A program made the translations under genes and the position numbers. A stretch of DNA of 64,000 bases, taken from positions 7,812,001 to 7,876,000 of the forward strand of contig NZ_JACHND010000001.1 in NCBI RefSeq assembly GCF_014205275.1, in the 5' to 3' direction. Source of the DNA: Sphaerisporangium siamense. GTDB taxonomy: Bacteria; Actinomycetota; Actinomycetes; Streptosporangiales; Streptosporangiaceae. Below the pieces are notes generated by a model. That model was not told the DNA's origin and searched no databases. It was given only the letters and a program-made list of their open reading frames with translations. Positions 34,665 through 44,006 of the stretch are shown here, one piece after another (positions within the stretch are counted from its first letter, which is position 1; each line of letters opens with the position of its first letter).

Positions 34665-37190
34665 GTGCTCAAGAGCACTCTGGCCGGGCTGCGCGCGCAC
34701 AAGCTGCGGCTCCTGCTCACCTCCCTCGCCATCACGCTCGGCGTGGGCTTCATCGCGGGCACGTTCGTGCTCACCGACACGATCCAGTCCGACGTCACCC
34801 AGCGGATCGCCGCCTCCGCCGACAAGGTGGACGTCGCGGTGCTGCCCGCCCGCCCCGACGGCGAGTCGCCGGGCCGGCTGGGCTCCGGAGACCTGGAGAA
34901 GGTCCGCGGCGTGACCGGCGTCGCCGACGCGCAGGGCGTCGTCCAGGGCGAGGCCCCGCTGATCGGCAAGGACGGCAAGGTCGTCGGCGACTTCCCCACC
35001 GCGGGCGTCTCCATCGTCACCGGCAGGCTCGCCCGCACGACCATCACCTCCGGCGTCGCGCCCACCGCGGCCGACCAGGTGGTCCTCGACGAGAACACCG
35101 CCAAGACCCGCGACTTCAAGATCGGCGACACCGTCCGCGTCCTCGGCCGCGACGGCAAGCCCAAATCCTTCCGCGTGGTCGGCCTGTTCGACGTGGGCGT
35201 CGACCAGCGGATGGCCATGACCGGCGCCGTCGGGTTCACCGGCGCGACCGCGCAGGCCATGACCGGCGAGAAAGGCTTCGCCGAGATCGACGTCGCCGCC
35301 GCGCCCGGCGTGACGCCGCAGACCCTGAAGGCGTCCGTCACCGCCGCGCTCGGCGGGGCGGGCCACAAGGTGCGCACCGGGCAGGAACTGGTGGACGAAC
35401 TGGCCAAGGCCAACGGCGCGGACATGCAGTTCATCACCATCGGCCTGCTGATGTTCGGCGTGGTCGCGATGCTCGTGGCGGCGCTCGTCATCTACAACAC
35501 GTTCAACATCCTGATCGCCCAGCGCAGCCGCGAGCTGGCGCTGCTGCGCTGCATCGGCGCCACCCGCAAGCAGGTCTTCGGCTCGGTGCTGCTGGAGTCC
35601 GTGGTCGTCGGGATCATCTCCTCGGCGCTCGGCCTGCTGGTCGGCTACGGGCTCGGAGCCGGCGCCATCGCCGTGGCCGGGGCCATGGGGCAGGACCTGC
35701 CCGTGGTCGGCGTGTCCCTCGCGCCGAGGACCATCGCGCTCGCGCTCGCCATCGGCGTGCTCGTCACCGTCGGCGCCGCCCTGCTGCCCGCCCGGACGGC
35801 CACCCGCGTCGCGCCCATCGCCGCGCTGCGCAGCCAGACCGACGAGCAGACCTTCCGCGCCGGCGTGCTGCGGACGGTGTTCGCCGCGCTGTTCCTGATC
35901 GCCGGCGTCGGCGCCACGGCCGCAGGCGTCATGGCCACGCCCGGCCCAGAGGCCCTGTTCATCGTCATGGCCGGCGGGGCGCTGACCTTCTGCGCGGTGC
36001 TCATCCTCGGGCCCGTCATCGTCAAGCCGCTCAGCGCGTTCGCGGGGTGGCTGCCCGCCAAGCTGGCGGGCGTGCCCGGCAGGCTCGCCGTCGACAACGC
36101 GCGGCGCAACCCCAAGCGGTCCGCCACCACGACGATCGCGCTGACGATCGGCGTGACGCTGATGACGCTCATCTCCGTCATCACCGCCACCACCCGGGCG
36201 ACGATCTCCGCCCAGCTCGACGACCAGTTCCCCGTCGACTACATGGTCATGTCGCAGGGCTCCCTCACCGACCGCGACGCCCCGGCCGGCGTGCCGCCGG
36301 AGCTCGCCACCGCCCTGCGCGCCCGGCCCGAGCTCGCCTCGGTGGTACAGATCCGCCAGAGCGACGCGCGGGTCAACGGCGGGCGCTCCGAGTACCAGGT
36401 CGGCACCTTCGAAGGGCCCTACAAGGCCGTGGCCGCCAAGGGCACCACGCAGGGGTTCACCGGCTCCACCGCCATGCTGAGCACGAGCGCGGCCAAGGAA
36501 CTCGGCGTCTCCCCCGGCGGCACGCTCGCGCTCGCCACCCCCAAGGGCGGAACCGTCGACGTCAAGGTCATCGCGACCTTCGAGGACTCGGCGCCGCTGC
36601 CCGCCATCACCGTGCCCGCCGCCGGGTTCGCCACGTGGTTCGGCGCCATGAACGACGAGCAGGTGCTCGTCAACGCCAAGGACGGCGTCGGCGCCGTGGC
36701 GTCCAGGAAGGCCGTCGAGGCCGCGGCGCAGGCGTTCCCCGCCGCGAAGGTGCTCAGCTCCACCGAGATCCGCGGCCAGTTCGACGACATGCTCGACACC
36801 ATGCTCATGGTGATCTCGGGGCTCCTCGGCCTGGCGATCCTCATCTCGCTGCTCGGCATCGCCAACACCCTCAGCCTGTCGGTGCACGAACGCACCCGGG
36901 AGTCGGCGCTGCTGCGCGCCCTCGGCCTGACCCGGCCGCAGCTCCGGCGCATGCTGTCGCTGGAGGCGCTGATCATGGGCCTGATCGGGGCCATCGTCGG
37001 CGTCGTCCTCGGCGGGGCCTTCGGCTGGGCCGCCACGCAGACGCTCGTGGAGGACGTCCTGTTCCGCGTGCCGGTCACCCAGGTCCTGCTCTTCGTCGCC
37101 CTCTCCGGCCTCGCCGGAGTCCTCGCCGCCCTCCTCCCCGGCCGCCGCGCCGCCCGCGCCTCCATCGTCACCTCCCTAGCAAGCACCTAA
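34665..37190 (+). CDS. FtsX/MacB-type ABC permease, duplicated
   Basis: 841 residues from GTG 34665. An N-terminal helix ([21 protein letters not shown]) is followed by a MacB-like extracytoplasmic domain (about 50-250), three helices of the first FtsX domain (about 260-390), a middle pair near 415-455, a second extracytoplasmic domain (about 500-690) and a final FtsX triplet (about 705-835). Such long permeases do mechanotransmission: they expel peptides or extract lipids rather than import nutrients. Partner of the preceding ATPase and the two-component genes. Confidence 0.93.
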   Translation: MLKSTLAGLRAHKLRLLLTSLAITLGVGFIAGTFVLTDTIQSDVTQRIAASADKVDVAVLPARPDGESPGRLGSGDLEKVRGVTGVADAQGVVQGEAPLIGKDGKVVGDFPTAGVSIVTGRLARTTITSGVAPTAADQVVLDENTAKTRDFKIGDTVRVLGRDGKPKSFRVVGLFDVGVDQRMAMTGAVGFTGATAQAMTGEKGFAEIDVAAAPGVTPQTLKASVTAALGGAGHKVRTGQELVDELAKANGADMQFITIGLLMFGVVAMLVAALVIYNTFNILIAQRSRELALLRCIGATRKQVFGSVLLESVVVGIISSALGLLVGYGLGAGAIAVAGAMGQDLPVVGVSLAPRTIALALAIGVLVTVGAALLPARTATRVAPIAALRSQTDEQTFRAGVLRTVFAALFLIAGVGATAAGVMATPGPEALFIVMAGGALTFCAVLILGPVIVKPLSAFAGWLPAKLAGVPGRLAVDNARRNPKRSATTTIALTIGVTLMTLISVITATTRATISAQLDDQFPVDYMVMSQGSLTDRDAPAGVPPELATALRARPELASVVQIRQSDARVNGGRSEYQVGTFEGPYKAVAAKGTTQGFTGSTAMLSTSAAKELGVSPGGTLALATPKGGTVDVKVIATFEDSAPLPAITVPAAGFATWFGAMNDEQVLVNAKDGVGAVASRKAVEAAAQAFPAAKVLSSTEIRGQFDDMLDTMLMVISGLLGLAILISLLGIANTLSLSVHERTRESALLRALGLTRPQLRRMLSLEALIMGLIGAIVGVVLGGAFGWAATQTLVEDVLFRVPVTQVLLFVALSGLAGVLAALLPGRRAARASIVTSLAST

Positions 37191-37198
37191 CCCGTGAC

Positions 37199-37248
37199 AC
37201 GACACCGGCCGGGACGCCTCTAACGAGTGCCGTCCCGGCCGGTGTCGT
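37199..37248. terminator. Bidirectional terminator
   Basis: A perfect 18-bp stem (ACGACACCGGCCGGGACG at 37199-37216 with its complement at 37231-37248) around a 14-base loop. It stands between the convergent permease and immunity-candidate genes. Confidence 0.85.
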
Positions 37249-37264
37249 CCGCGCTCTGAGTCCT

Positions 37265-37534
37265 TCATCCCGGGCGATGGGACCGCCACTCTTCCGCCAC
37301 CTCTTCCGGAGTGAGCAGGGGACGGATCGACAGCTCACCCGTCAGACCGTCGATGACCGCGCACCCACCCCCGGCGACATCCGGAAGCACGGACGGATCC
37401 TCGTTCTCCGGCCCCCTGGCCCAGGCGACGTACCCACCGTCAAAGGCGTGCAGCCCCACCTCGGTGGCCTGGTCCGCGGCCAACGGCCCATTGAAATACT
37501 CCTCGGCCAACGCCCGCACCTGCTCCACCGACAT
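37265..37534 (-). CDS. YrhB/Imm35-like protein, candidate immunity protein
   Basis: 89 residues from ATG 37534 (the frame is open to 37624; no ribosome site is decisive). The pattern MSVEQVRALAEEYFNG ... GYVAWARGPENED ... GGGCAVIDGLTGELSI resembles small YrhB/Imm35 proteins, which neutralise papain-fold toxins in polymorphic toxin systems. It lies directly downstream of, and on the same strand as, the toxin-like gene (146 bp apart), the standard toxin-then-immunity order. Family placement is from memory of the motif and needs a profile search. Confidence 0.55.
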   Translation of the reverse strand: MSVEQVRALAEEYFNGPLAADQATEVGLHAFDGGYVAWARGPENEDPSVLPDVAGGGCAVIDGLTGELSIRPLLTPEEVAEEWRSHRPG

Positions 37535-37680
37535 CCCCAACGCACTCACCACGACACCATCCCTGACTCCCCCACCGAACCTTCCGCCCCGCACCCACTC
37601 ACCGCGCCCCCCTGCCCGCGCCACTCATGAGCTCCTGGCGTCAGCCGCCCTTCATCGCGACCTCCCCGCCGCTCATTCGG

Positions 37681-39393
37681 TCACAGTCGTCTCCCCCGGC
37701 GGTCGATCGCCACGCAGAACACTCCGGTGACCGCGCCCCGTGGCGGGTCCACGGAGGCGTGCCCGCGTTGGCCGTCCACCCAGACGACCTCACCCGCGCT
37801 GTTCAGGGCGTTCCAGGCGTGGGCGCCTCCCGAGGACCAGCGGGTGACCAGGACGGCCGCCGCGCCAGGCCCGCCCGCCCGCAGCCGCCGCGCGATGGCC
37901 GTGTACGCCCGGCGGCCCTGCCCGACGTACTCGAACCGGTGCCCCAGCCACCGCTCGGCCCGCGCCACCCCGCCCGCCTCCCCCGCCAGCGAGGGCCTGC
38001 CGAGCCGGTCGTACTCGGGCAGGCGCGCCGCGGCCACGGCCGGTTCGCCATGCCAGGTGGAGATCACCGCGAGCGCGCAGTCCACCGCGTTGGTGGCCCG
38101 GAACGGATCCTCGGCAGGCCCTTCGCCGTTGACCAGGCGGATCCAGATGCCGCGCGGGTCGGCGAAACGGGCTCCCTCAGGGAGCGCCTGACACAGGTCA
38201 CGTTGCAGCTCGGGGTCGGGCCAGACCAGCCCTCCCGGCGTGCCGTACGGCCTGCTCGCGTCCAACCGGGCCGGACGCCCCCGCGTCTCGAACCAGTCAT
38301 CCGCCGGAGCTTGCCACCCAGACGGAGCCGACCCCCCGGAATGCGCCGACCATTCTGACAAACCCGGCCTATCCGAGTGAGCCGGCCACTTTGACGCCCC
38401 CGGCCACTCGGCCGAAGCGGACCGCTCGTCGGACGCCGACCCACCAGACGCAGGCAACCATTCGGGTGGACCCGACCACTCCGCCGAAGCCGACCATTGA
38501 GTCGGCGCCGACCACTCGGCCGAAGCCGGCCATTCGGTCGGTGTCGGCCATTCGGACGGTGTTGACCACTCGGCGGAAGCGGAACGTTCGGGTGGGGTGG
38601 ACCACTCGGTCGGCTTCGACCACTCGGTCGAAGCGAACCGTTCGGGTCGAGTGGACCATTCTGACGGAGCTGACCCTTCTTTCGATGCGGGCCGGTCGGT
38701 CGTCGGCCCGTCCAATCCATCCAGGCCGCGGGGCAGGCTCGGTGTACCGGTAGTCACGCTCGGGACCGGTGGCACGGCGGGCGGTCGAGTCTCTGATGGC
38801 GGCGAGGCCGTCTCCGACCGGAACGACGGCGTTCGTGCCCCCTCTGGAGCCACGCCGGACCGACCCGCCTCCGTCGCGGACCGGAACGAGGGCACCCCCG
38901 ACCGCCGGGACACCCCTCCGGCCCGGCCAGACGATCCCCCGCCGGCTCGCGGCACTTCCGGATGCACCGCCGATGGATCCACGTGAGACGGACGCACTCC
39001 CGGCCAAGGTGACGACACCCCGATACCGGCACCGCCCCCGCCCCCCACACCGCCCCCGACGCCGGCTCCGGCTCCGGGCGCGTCCGCTCGGAGCGGCGGC
39101 TGTCTCTCTGACCGGGGCGGCGAGATCTCTGGTGAAGGAGGCTGTGGTGCGGGAGCGTGCTGGAGCGGGCCGGCGTTGGGCGTGTGCGAGGTCGGAAGGG
39201 ATGGTGGTGGTGATGGTTCGTGGACGGTGACGGCGCGGGCGGGCGGACGCCATTCGCCCGGCGACGCCTCGGCCGCCAGCTCGTAGTCGCGCCAGCGGAC
39301 ACCGTCGGCGGTGACGACGGGGTTGTACCCCGCGCGTGCGGCGCGCCGCGACACCCCTGCCCGCGACGGCACGCCGTTATCGGTCCCGGTCAT
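37681..39393 (-). CDS. Polymorphic toxin-like protein with papain-fold glutamine-deamidase domain
   Basis: 570 residues from ATG 39393 (GGGGGAA upstream). Residues 1-55 form a small folded head (RWRDYELAAEAS), 56-240 are Pro/Gly/Ser-rich, 241-360 are 20 hexapeptides of the type SAPSEW, and about 375-570 form the catalytic domain. There ATNAVDCALAV (Cys 439), SGGAHAWNAL (His 525) and VWVDGQRG (Asp 540) match the Cys-His-Asp pattern of Tox-PL/papain-fold toxins, which deamidate glutamine in target proteins. No signal peptide or TM segment is seen, so the export route is unknown. A likely immunity gene follows. Confidence 0.7.
   Translation of the reverse strand: MTGTDNGVPSRAGVSRRAARAGYNPVVTADGVRWRDYELAAEASPGEWRPPARAVTVHEPSPPPSLPTSHTPNAGPLQHAPAPQPPSPEISPPRSERQPPLRADAPGAGAGVGGGVGGGGGAGIGVSSPWPGVRPSHVDPSAVHPEVPRAGGGSSGRAGGVSRRSGVPSFRSATEAGRSGVAPEGARTPSFRSETASPPSETRPPAVPPVPSVTTGTPSLPRGLDGLDGPTTDRPASKEGSAPSEWSTRPERFASTEWSKPTEWSTPPERSASAEWSTPSEWPTPTEWPASAEWSAPTQWSASAEWSGPPEWLPASGGSASDERSASAEWPGASKWPAHSDRPGLSEWSAHSGGSAPSGWQAPADDWFETRGRPARLDASRPYGTPGGLVWPDPELQRDLCQALPEGARFADPRGIWIRLVNGEGPAEDPFRATNAVDCALAVISTWHGEPAVAAARLPEYDRLGRPSLAGEAGGVARAERWLGHRFEYVGQGRRAYTAIARRLRAGGPGAAAVLVTRWSSGGAHAWNALNSAGEVVWVDGQRGHASVDPPRGAVTGVFCVAIDRRGRRL
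38314..38673 (-). repeat. 20 x 18-bp tandem repeat in the toxin gene
   Basis: 360 bp with an exact 18-bp period, each unit encoding a hexapeptide ending in EW, ER, GW or a variant. Adjacent units differ by several substitutions but not in length, so the array is old or length-constrained. It encodes a likely extended stalk between the head and the deamidase domain. Confidence 0.9.
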
Positions 39394-39754
39394 GTGTTCC
39401 CCCGTGTGTATGGCCGGACGACGCCGATCGTAGGCGGCGACACCCACGCACCACCGCCAATCCACCGCCCAACCTGGAACCACCGATCTGGCCTCCACCG
39501 CCCGCGCAGTAACCCAACGATTGCGCGAGCCAGAACACCTCCCCCTGCCGAGCCCCGTACCCCTGCCCGTACCGCACCGCCGTGCTCACTCCCCGCGATC
39601 CCACCCCAGAACTCCCGGCCTACGGCGACACCCTCCACGGTCCCGCCCAGCTGAACCCTCCACCGGGCCTAGCGCACAGCACCGCCACCACTCACCGCGA
39701 TTCCACCCATGACTCCCGCCCCGGCGGATGGGACGTGTAGTGATGGGGCGTCAG
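39394..39754. other. Intergenic region
   Basis: About 360 bp between two genes on the minus strand. It should hold the promoter of the toxin gene at its left end. It is C-rich on the plus strand with no dyad or conserved coding frame that I could support. Confidence 0.5.
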
Positions 39755-41746
39755 TTACTTCACGACTATGAGGATGGAGTGCCAGCCGGCGGCGCCGTCG
39801 GGGATTACGGGGGCGTAGTCGGGGGTTTGGGTGTAGCCGGTGGTGTCGGTGGCGCGCACCTCGATGGTGTGTTCGCCGGGGGTGGCGTTCCAGCCGTCGA
39901 GGACCCACTGGCGCCAGGTGTCGATGCCGGGCACGTCCGCCAGGCGGGCCTGCTGCCAGGGGCCCTTGTCGACGCGTACCTCGACGGCGTCGATGCCCTT
40001 GTGCTGGGCCCAGGCCACGCCCGCGATGGGGGTGGGGCCGGGCGGGATGGTCGAACCGCCCCGGGGCAGGTCGATCCGGGACTGGGTTTTGATGGGGCCC
40101 TTGGCCGCCCAGCCGCGTTCGGTCCAGTACGCCTCGTCGCGGTCGTAGCGGGTCACCTTGATCTCGGTGATCCACTTGGTCGCCGACACGTACCCGTAGA
40201 GCCCGGGGACGACCTGGCGGACGGGGAAGCCGTGGGACAGGGGCAGCGCCTCGCCGTTCATGCCGACGGCGAGCAGCGCGTCGCGGCCGTCCATGACGAC
40301 GTCCACGGGCGTGCCGGACGTCCAGCCGTCGGAGGACATCGAGAGGAGCATGTCGGCGCCGGACCGCAGGCCGGCCTCGCGCAGCAGGGCGGCGAGGCTC
40401 GCGCCGAGCCAGCGGGCGTTGCCGACGTACTGCCCGCCGACGTCGTTGGACACGCAGGTCAGCGTGACGTCGGCCTCGGTGAGCGGCCGGCGTACGAGCT
40501 GGTCGAAGGTGATCTCGACCGGTCGGTCCACCATGCCGTGGATCTTCAGCTTCCAGGTCTTGGGGTCCACCTGGGGCAGGATCAGCGCGGTGTCGACGCG
40601 GTAGAAGTCCCGGTTAGGGGTGACGAACGGGCCGAGGTCCTTGAGGCGCAGGTCCGCACCCGCGGGGATGGGCGGGAGCGCCTTGGCGGGCCTGGGCAGC
40701 GCCACCTTGGCCCGCGCCGTACCGACGTCAAGCCGCCCCCCGAGGACCTGCCCCACCAGCCCCCCGACCCCGGCCACGACCACACCTGCGGCGACACCCG
40801 TAAGCAGCCCACGCCGGTCGAACTGAGGAGGCTCACCCCCAGCCCGCATGACAACGGGCCGCACATCAACGGGCCGCACATCTGCGAGAGGCAGATCCGC
40901 AGCAGGCGCATCGGCGAGAGGCACACCGGCGGGACGGTTTTCGCCCCGCATGTCGGCAGAGTGCCGCTCCGCCCGGACGCCCCCAGGCCACTCCCCCGCC
41001 CGCACATCGGCAGCACCCTCACCCTCCCGCAGGTCGGCAGCACCCTCACCCTCCCGCAGGTCGGCGGGGCCCTCCGTCCGGACGTCGACGGGGGGCTTCT
41101 GCGTGTTGTTTGGGGCGGTTTGGGGGTTGTTGTTGGCTTGGGGTGAGGGGAGGAAGCCGGTTGGCCAGGTGCGGTGGGTGAGGGAGCGGAGGGACCAGGC
41201 GGCTGTGGCGGCGCCCAGGAGAGACGGGAGGACGTCGAGGGGGGCGGCGTCGGGGCGGGTGGCCGCGGCGGTGGCGCCCAGGGCGCCGAAGGCCAGGAGG
41301 GCGGTGCTCGCCCAACCCGGGCGGGTGCGGGCCAGCAGGCCGAGCGCGGCCGCGACCAGGGCGAGAACGATCACGATGCCGCCGATGAGCACGATCTTGT
41401 CGCTGGACCCGAACGTCCTGATCGCCCAGTCCTTCACGGCCTGCGGCGTGTGGTCCACCGTGGCGTCGCCGACCGCGATGACCGGCGCGGCCTTGGGGCT
41501 GACCAGCCCGGCGACGAGCTGTCCGACGCCGAGGGCCACGGCGCCCGCCACCAGGCCGAGCAGCGCGGCGGCCCACGCGTCCGCCCGCGAGCCAGTTCCC
41601 GTTTCCGTCGCGCGCGACCGCGTTCCCTGGTCCGTCGCGCCCGACCCTGTTTCGTCGTCCCTCGCGCGCGACCGCGTACCCTGGTCCGTCGCGTGCGACC
41701 CCGTTTCGTCGTCCCTCGCGCGCGACCCCGGTCCCTTTTCCGTCAC
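39755..41746 (-). CDS. Membrane-bound sulfite-oxidase-like molybdopterin oxidoreductase
   Basis: 663 residues from GTG 41746. After a repeat-rich head (SRARDDETGS units) come three or four membrane helices (about 58-185), a variable linker with 9-residue repeats, another helix (RRGLLTGVAAGVVVAGVGG, about 315) and the molybdopterin domain: TPNRDFYRVD, DVTLTCVSNDVGG with the Mo-ligating Cys, and SHGFPVRQVVPGLYGY. A dimerisation domain ends the chain. These enzymes oxidise sulfite or reduce S/N-oxides outside the membrane; the substrate is unknown. Confidence 0.9.
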   Translation of the reverse strand: MTEKGPGSRARDDETGSHATDQGTRSRARDDETGSGATDQGTRSRATETGTGSRADAWAAALLGLVAGAVALGVGQLVAGLVSPKAAPVIAVGDATVDHTPQAVKDWAIRTFGSSDKIVLIGGIVIVLALVAAALGLLARTRPGWASTALLAFGALGATAAATRPDAAPLDVLPSLLGAATAAWSLRSLTHRTWPTGFLPSPQANNNPQTAPNNTQKPPVDVRTEGPADLREGEGAADLREGEGAADVRAGEWPGGVRAERHSADMRGENRPAGVPLADAPAADLPLADVRPVDVRPVVMRAGGEPPQFDRRGLLTGVAAGVVVAGVGGLVGQVLGGRLDVGTARAKVALPRPAKALPPIPAGADLRLKDLGPFVTPNRDFYRVDTALILPQVDPKTWKLKIHGMVDRPVEITFDQLVRRPLTEADVTLTCVSNDVGGQYVGNARWLGASLAALLREAGLRSGADMLLSMSSDGWTSGTPVDVVMDGRDALLAVGMNGEALPLSHGFPVRQVVPGLYGYVSATKWITEIKVTRYDRDEAYWTERGWAAKGPIKTQSRIDLPRGGSTIPPGPTPIAGVAWAQHKGIDAVEVRVDKGPWQQARLADVPGIDTWRQWVLDGWNATPGEHTIEVRATDTTGYTQTPDYAPVIPDGAAGWHSILIVVK
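41010..41063 (-). repeat. 27-bp perfect tandem duplication
   Basis: Two identical 27-bp units (41010-41036 and 41037-41063) encode ADLREGEGA twice in the linker of the molybdopterin oxidoreductase. A diverged third copy follows. Perfect identity indicates recent duplication or conversion. Confidence 0.9.
41609..41743 (-). repeat. 54-bp tandem repeat at the oxidoreductase N-terminus
   Basis: Units at 41609-41662 and 41663-41716 are about 90% identical, with a partial third at 41717-41743. Each 54-bp unit encodes an 18-residue stretch such as SRARDDETGSGATDQGTR in the cytoplasmic head. Confidence 0.88.
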
Positions 41747-41782
41747 ACAGTGAACGCTACGCCCGAACTGGCCCGCGGATTC

Positions 41783-42418
41783 TTACGCCCCGGTGACGGG
41801 ACGCTGGGTGCCGAGGAGGTCGTGCAGGACGGGTACGAGTGCGCGGAAGGCTCGGCCTCGGTGGCTGATGGCGTCCTTTTCGGGGGCGGACATCTCGGCG
41901 GTGGTGCGGGTCTCCTCGTCCGGTACGAAGATCGGGTCGTAGCCGAACCCGTTCGTGCCGCGCGAGGAGTGGATCACCGCGCCGCGCAGGACACCCTCGA
42001 CCACGCGTTCCTCGCCGGAGGGCAGGGCGGCGGCGGCCGCGCAGGCGAAGTGCGCGGCCCTGCGCCCGTCGGGGACGTCGGAGATCTGGGCGAGCAGGAG
42101 CCGCAGGTTGGCGGCGTCGTCGCCGTGGGACCCCGACCAGCGGGCGGAGAACACCCCCGGCATGCCGTTCAGGGCGTCGACGCAGAGGCCGGAGTCGTCG
42201 GCGACGGCGGGCAGCCCGCTGGCCGAGGCGACGGCGTGCGCCTTGAGCAGCGCGTTCTCGGCGAAGGTGAGGCCGGTCTCGGCGACCTCGCCGATCTGGG
42301 GGAACTCTTCGAGGCCGATCAGCTCGATCTTCTCGTCGGCCTCGGCCAGGATGCGGCGCAGTTCGAGGATCTTGCCCTGGTTGCGCGTGGCGAGCACGAC
42401 GCGGGCGACGGCGCTCAT
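41783..42418 (-). CDS. rdgB: XTP/dITP diphosphatase (RdgB/HAM1)
   Basis: 211 residues from ATG 42418, which overlaps the stop of an 18-codon mini-ORF (ATGA). Motifs: VVLATRNQGKILELRRIL (substrate loop), ETGLTFAENALLKAHA, DDSGLCVDALNGMPGVFSARW and GTNGFGYDPIFVPDEE. It hydrolyses non-canonical purine triphosphates (ITP, XTP, dITP) to keep them out of nucleic acids. Downstream of rph, as in many actinomycetes. Confidence 0.95.
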   Translation of the reverse strand: MSAVARVVLATRNQGKILELRRILAEADEKIELIGLEEFPQIGEVAETGLTFAENALLKAHAVASASGLPAVADDSGLCVDALNGMPGVFSARWSGSHGDDAANLRLLLAQISDVPDGRRAAHFACAAAAALPSGEERVVEGVLRGAVIHSSRGTNGFGYDPIFVPDEETRTTAEMSAPEKDAISHRGRAFRALVPVLHDLLGTQRPVTGA

Positions 42419-42471
42419 GACAGGACCTGCCACTGGAGCGCGGTGAGCTCCGCGGGGGCGACGGCGGTCAT
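42415..42471 (-). CDS. 18-codon mini-ORF bridging rph and rdgB
   Basis: Reads [18 protein letters not shown]. Its ATG overlaps the rph stop and its TGA overlaps the rdgB ATG, both as ATGA. The last 11 residues mirror the rph C-terminus ([12 protein letters not shown]), and the DNA is a near-copy of the rph 3' end. It is best seen as a tandem duplication of a stop/start coupling module. Whether the peptide matters is unknown. Confidence 0.6.
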   Translation of the reverse strand: MTAVAPAELTALQWQVLS

Positions 42472-43184
42472 GACAGGGCCTGCCGCTGGAGCGTGGTGAG
42501 CTCGGCGCAGCCGGTCGCGGCGAGGTCGAGCAGGCCGTCGAGCGCGGCGCGGTCGAAGGGGACGCCCTCGGCGGTGCCCTGGACCTCGACGAAGTCGCCG
42601 GCGCCGGTCATGACGACGTTCATGTCGGTCTCGGCGGCGACGTCCTCGGTGTAGCACAGGTCGAGCAGGGAGGTGTGGCCGACGACGCCGACGGAGACCG
42701 CGGCGACCGAGTTGACGAGCGGCTCGCCGGGGCACAGCTTGCGCGCGCGCATCCAGGCGACGGCGTCGGCGAGCGCGACGTAGGCGCCGGTGATGGCGGC
42801 GGTGCGCGTGCCGCCGTCGGCCTGCAGGACGTCGCAGTCGAGCACGATGGAGTTCTCGCCGAGGGCCTTGTAGTCGACGCAGGCGCGCAGGGACCGGCCG
42901 ATGAGCCGGGAGATCTCGTGCGTGCGCCCGCCGATCTTGCCGCGCACGGATTCACGGTCGCTGCGGGTGTTGGTGGACCGGGGCAGCATGGCGTACTCGG
43001 CGGTGATCCAGCCGAGGCCGCTGCCCCTGCGCCACCGGGGCACGCTGTCCTGCACCGAGGCGGCGCACAGCACCTTGGTGCGCCCGAACTCCACGAGGAC
43101 CGAACCTTCGGCGTGGGCCAGCCAGTCACGGGTGATGGTGACGGGCCGGAGCTGGTCGGGCCTACGCCCGTCTTCACGTGCCAT
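42468..43184 (-). CDS. rph: Ribonuclease PH
   Basis: 238 residues from ATG 43184. Family landmarks: [64 protein letters not shown], and [21 protein letters not shown]. It trims tRNA 3' ends by phosphorolysis, releasing nucleoside diphosphates. The ORF meets the mini-ORF and then rdgB through overlapping stop-starts. Upstream it nearly abuts the MBL gene (5 bp). Confidence 0.95.
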   Translation of the reverse strand: MAREDGRRPDQLRPVTITRDWLAHAEGSVLVEFGRTKVLCAASVQDSVPRWRRGSGLGWITAEYAMLPRSTNTRSDRESVRGKIGGRTHEISRLIGRSLRACVDYKALGENSIVLDCDVLQADGGTRTAAITGAYVALADAVAWMRARKLCPGEPLVNSVAAVSVGVVGHTSLLDLCYTEDVAAETDMNVVMTGAGDFVEVQGTAEGVPFDRAALDGLLDLAATGCAELTTLQRQALS

Positions 43185-43189
43185 GAGGC

Positions 43190-43942
43190 TCACCTTAGGT
43201 CATGCACGGCCCCGCTCCGCGCCAGTTCCATGGGGCCGTCGAACCCGCCGGCGGCGGCGTCGGCGAGCACGTCCGCGGGGTCGTACCAGGGCACCAGGTG
43301 GGTGAGGACGAGGGTGCCCACGCCGGCGCGGGCGGCGTGCTCGGCCGCCTGCCTGCCGCTCAGGTGCAGGCCCTTGGGGTTGCCGGGACGGTCGCGGAAG
43401 GACGCCTCGCACAGCAGGAGGTCGGCCCCGGCGGCGAGGTCGACCAGTTCGGCGCTCTCGCCGGTGTCCGCGGAGTACGCCACCGAGCGCCCGCCGTGGG
43501 AGACGCGGAAGCCGTAGGTCTCCACGGGGTGGTTCATGAGGGCGGCCGTCATCTCGAAGGGGCCGACCGTGAACGAGCCCGGCGCGAGGGGCGTGAAGGC
43601 GAACGCGGTGTCCAGGGCGGGTTCGTCGTCCATGCCGTAGGCGGCGGCGAGGCGGCGCGGCGCGGCGGAGGGGGCGTGGACGGGGACGCGCGGCAGCGGA
43701 CCGTCCGGGGAGTAGGTGCGCACGACGTGGTAGGCGCACATGTCCAGGCAGTGGTCGGCGTGCAGGTGCGACAGGCAGATGGCGTCGACGTCGTAGAGGC
43801 CGATGTGGCGCTGCAGGGCCCCGAGGGAACCGTTGCCGAAGTCGATCAGCATGCGGAAGCCCTCGGCCTCCAGCAGATAGCAGGACGCGGGACTGTCCGG
43901 GCCGGGAAAGCTTCCCGAGCATCCGACGATCGTCAGCTTCAC
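43190..43942 (-). CDS. Metallo-beta-lactamase-fold hydrolase (RNase Z/PDE-like)
   Basis: 250 residues from GTG 43942, chosen for GAGAAGG upstream. [24 protein letters not shown] starts the fold; the zinc motif is [12 protein letters not shown] (about 62-73), with further ligands in YSADTGES (Asp) and VLTHLVPW (His). Relatives are RNase Z and cyclic-nucleotide phosphodiesterases. The place between murI and rph is conserved in actinomycetes and fits an RNA-processing or housekeeping role. Confidence 0.85.
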   Translation of the reverse strand: MKLTIVGCSGSFPGPDSPASCYLLEAEGFRMLIDFGNGSLGALQRHIGLYDVDAICLSHLHADHCLDMCAYHVVRTYSPDGPLPRVPVHAPSAAPRRLAAAYGMDDEPALDTAFAFTPLAPGSFTVGPFEMTAALMNHPVETYGFRVSHGGRSVAYSADTGESAELVDLAAGADLLLCEASFRDRPGNPKGLHLSGRQAAEHAARAGVGTLVLTHLVPWYDPADVLADAAAGGFDGPMELARSGAVHDLR

Positions 43943-44006
43943 GGCCTTCTCCCTCACCTTGCTCGCTGGATTCGCTGCGACTCGCCGGGCCCGCCGGCCC
44001 TGGCGG

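Noticed and set aside
34608..36887. 759-codon open frame antisense to the ABC permease
   Set aside because: Composition is Gly/Ala/Arg/His noise and the plus-strand permease has full family motifs.
38314..38673. CRISPR array
   Set aside because: 18-bp periodic units with no spacers, in frame with a coding gene.
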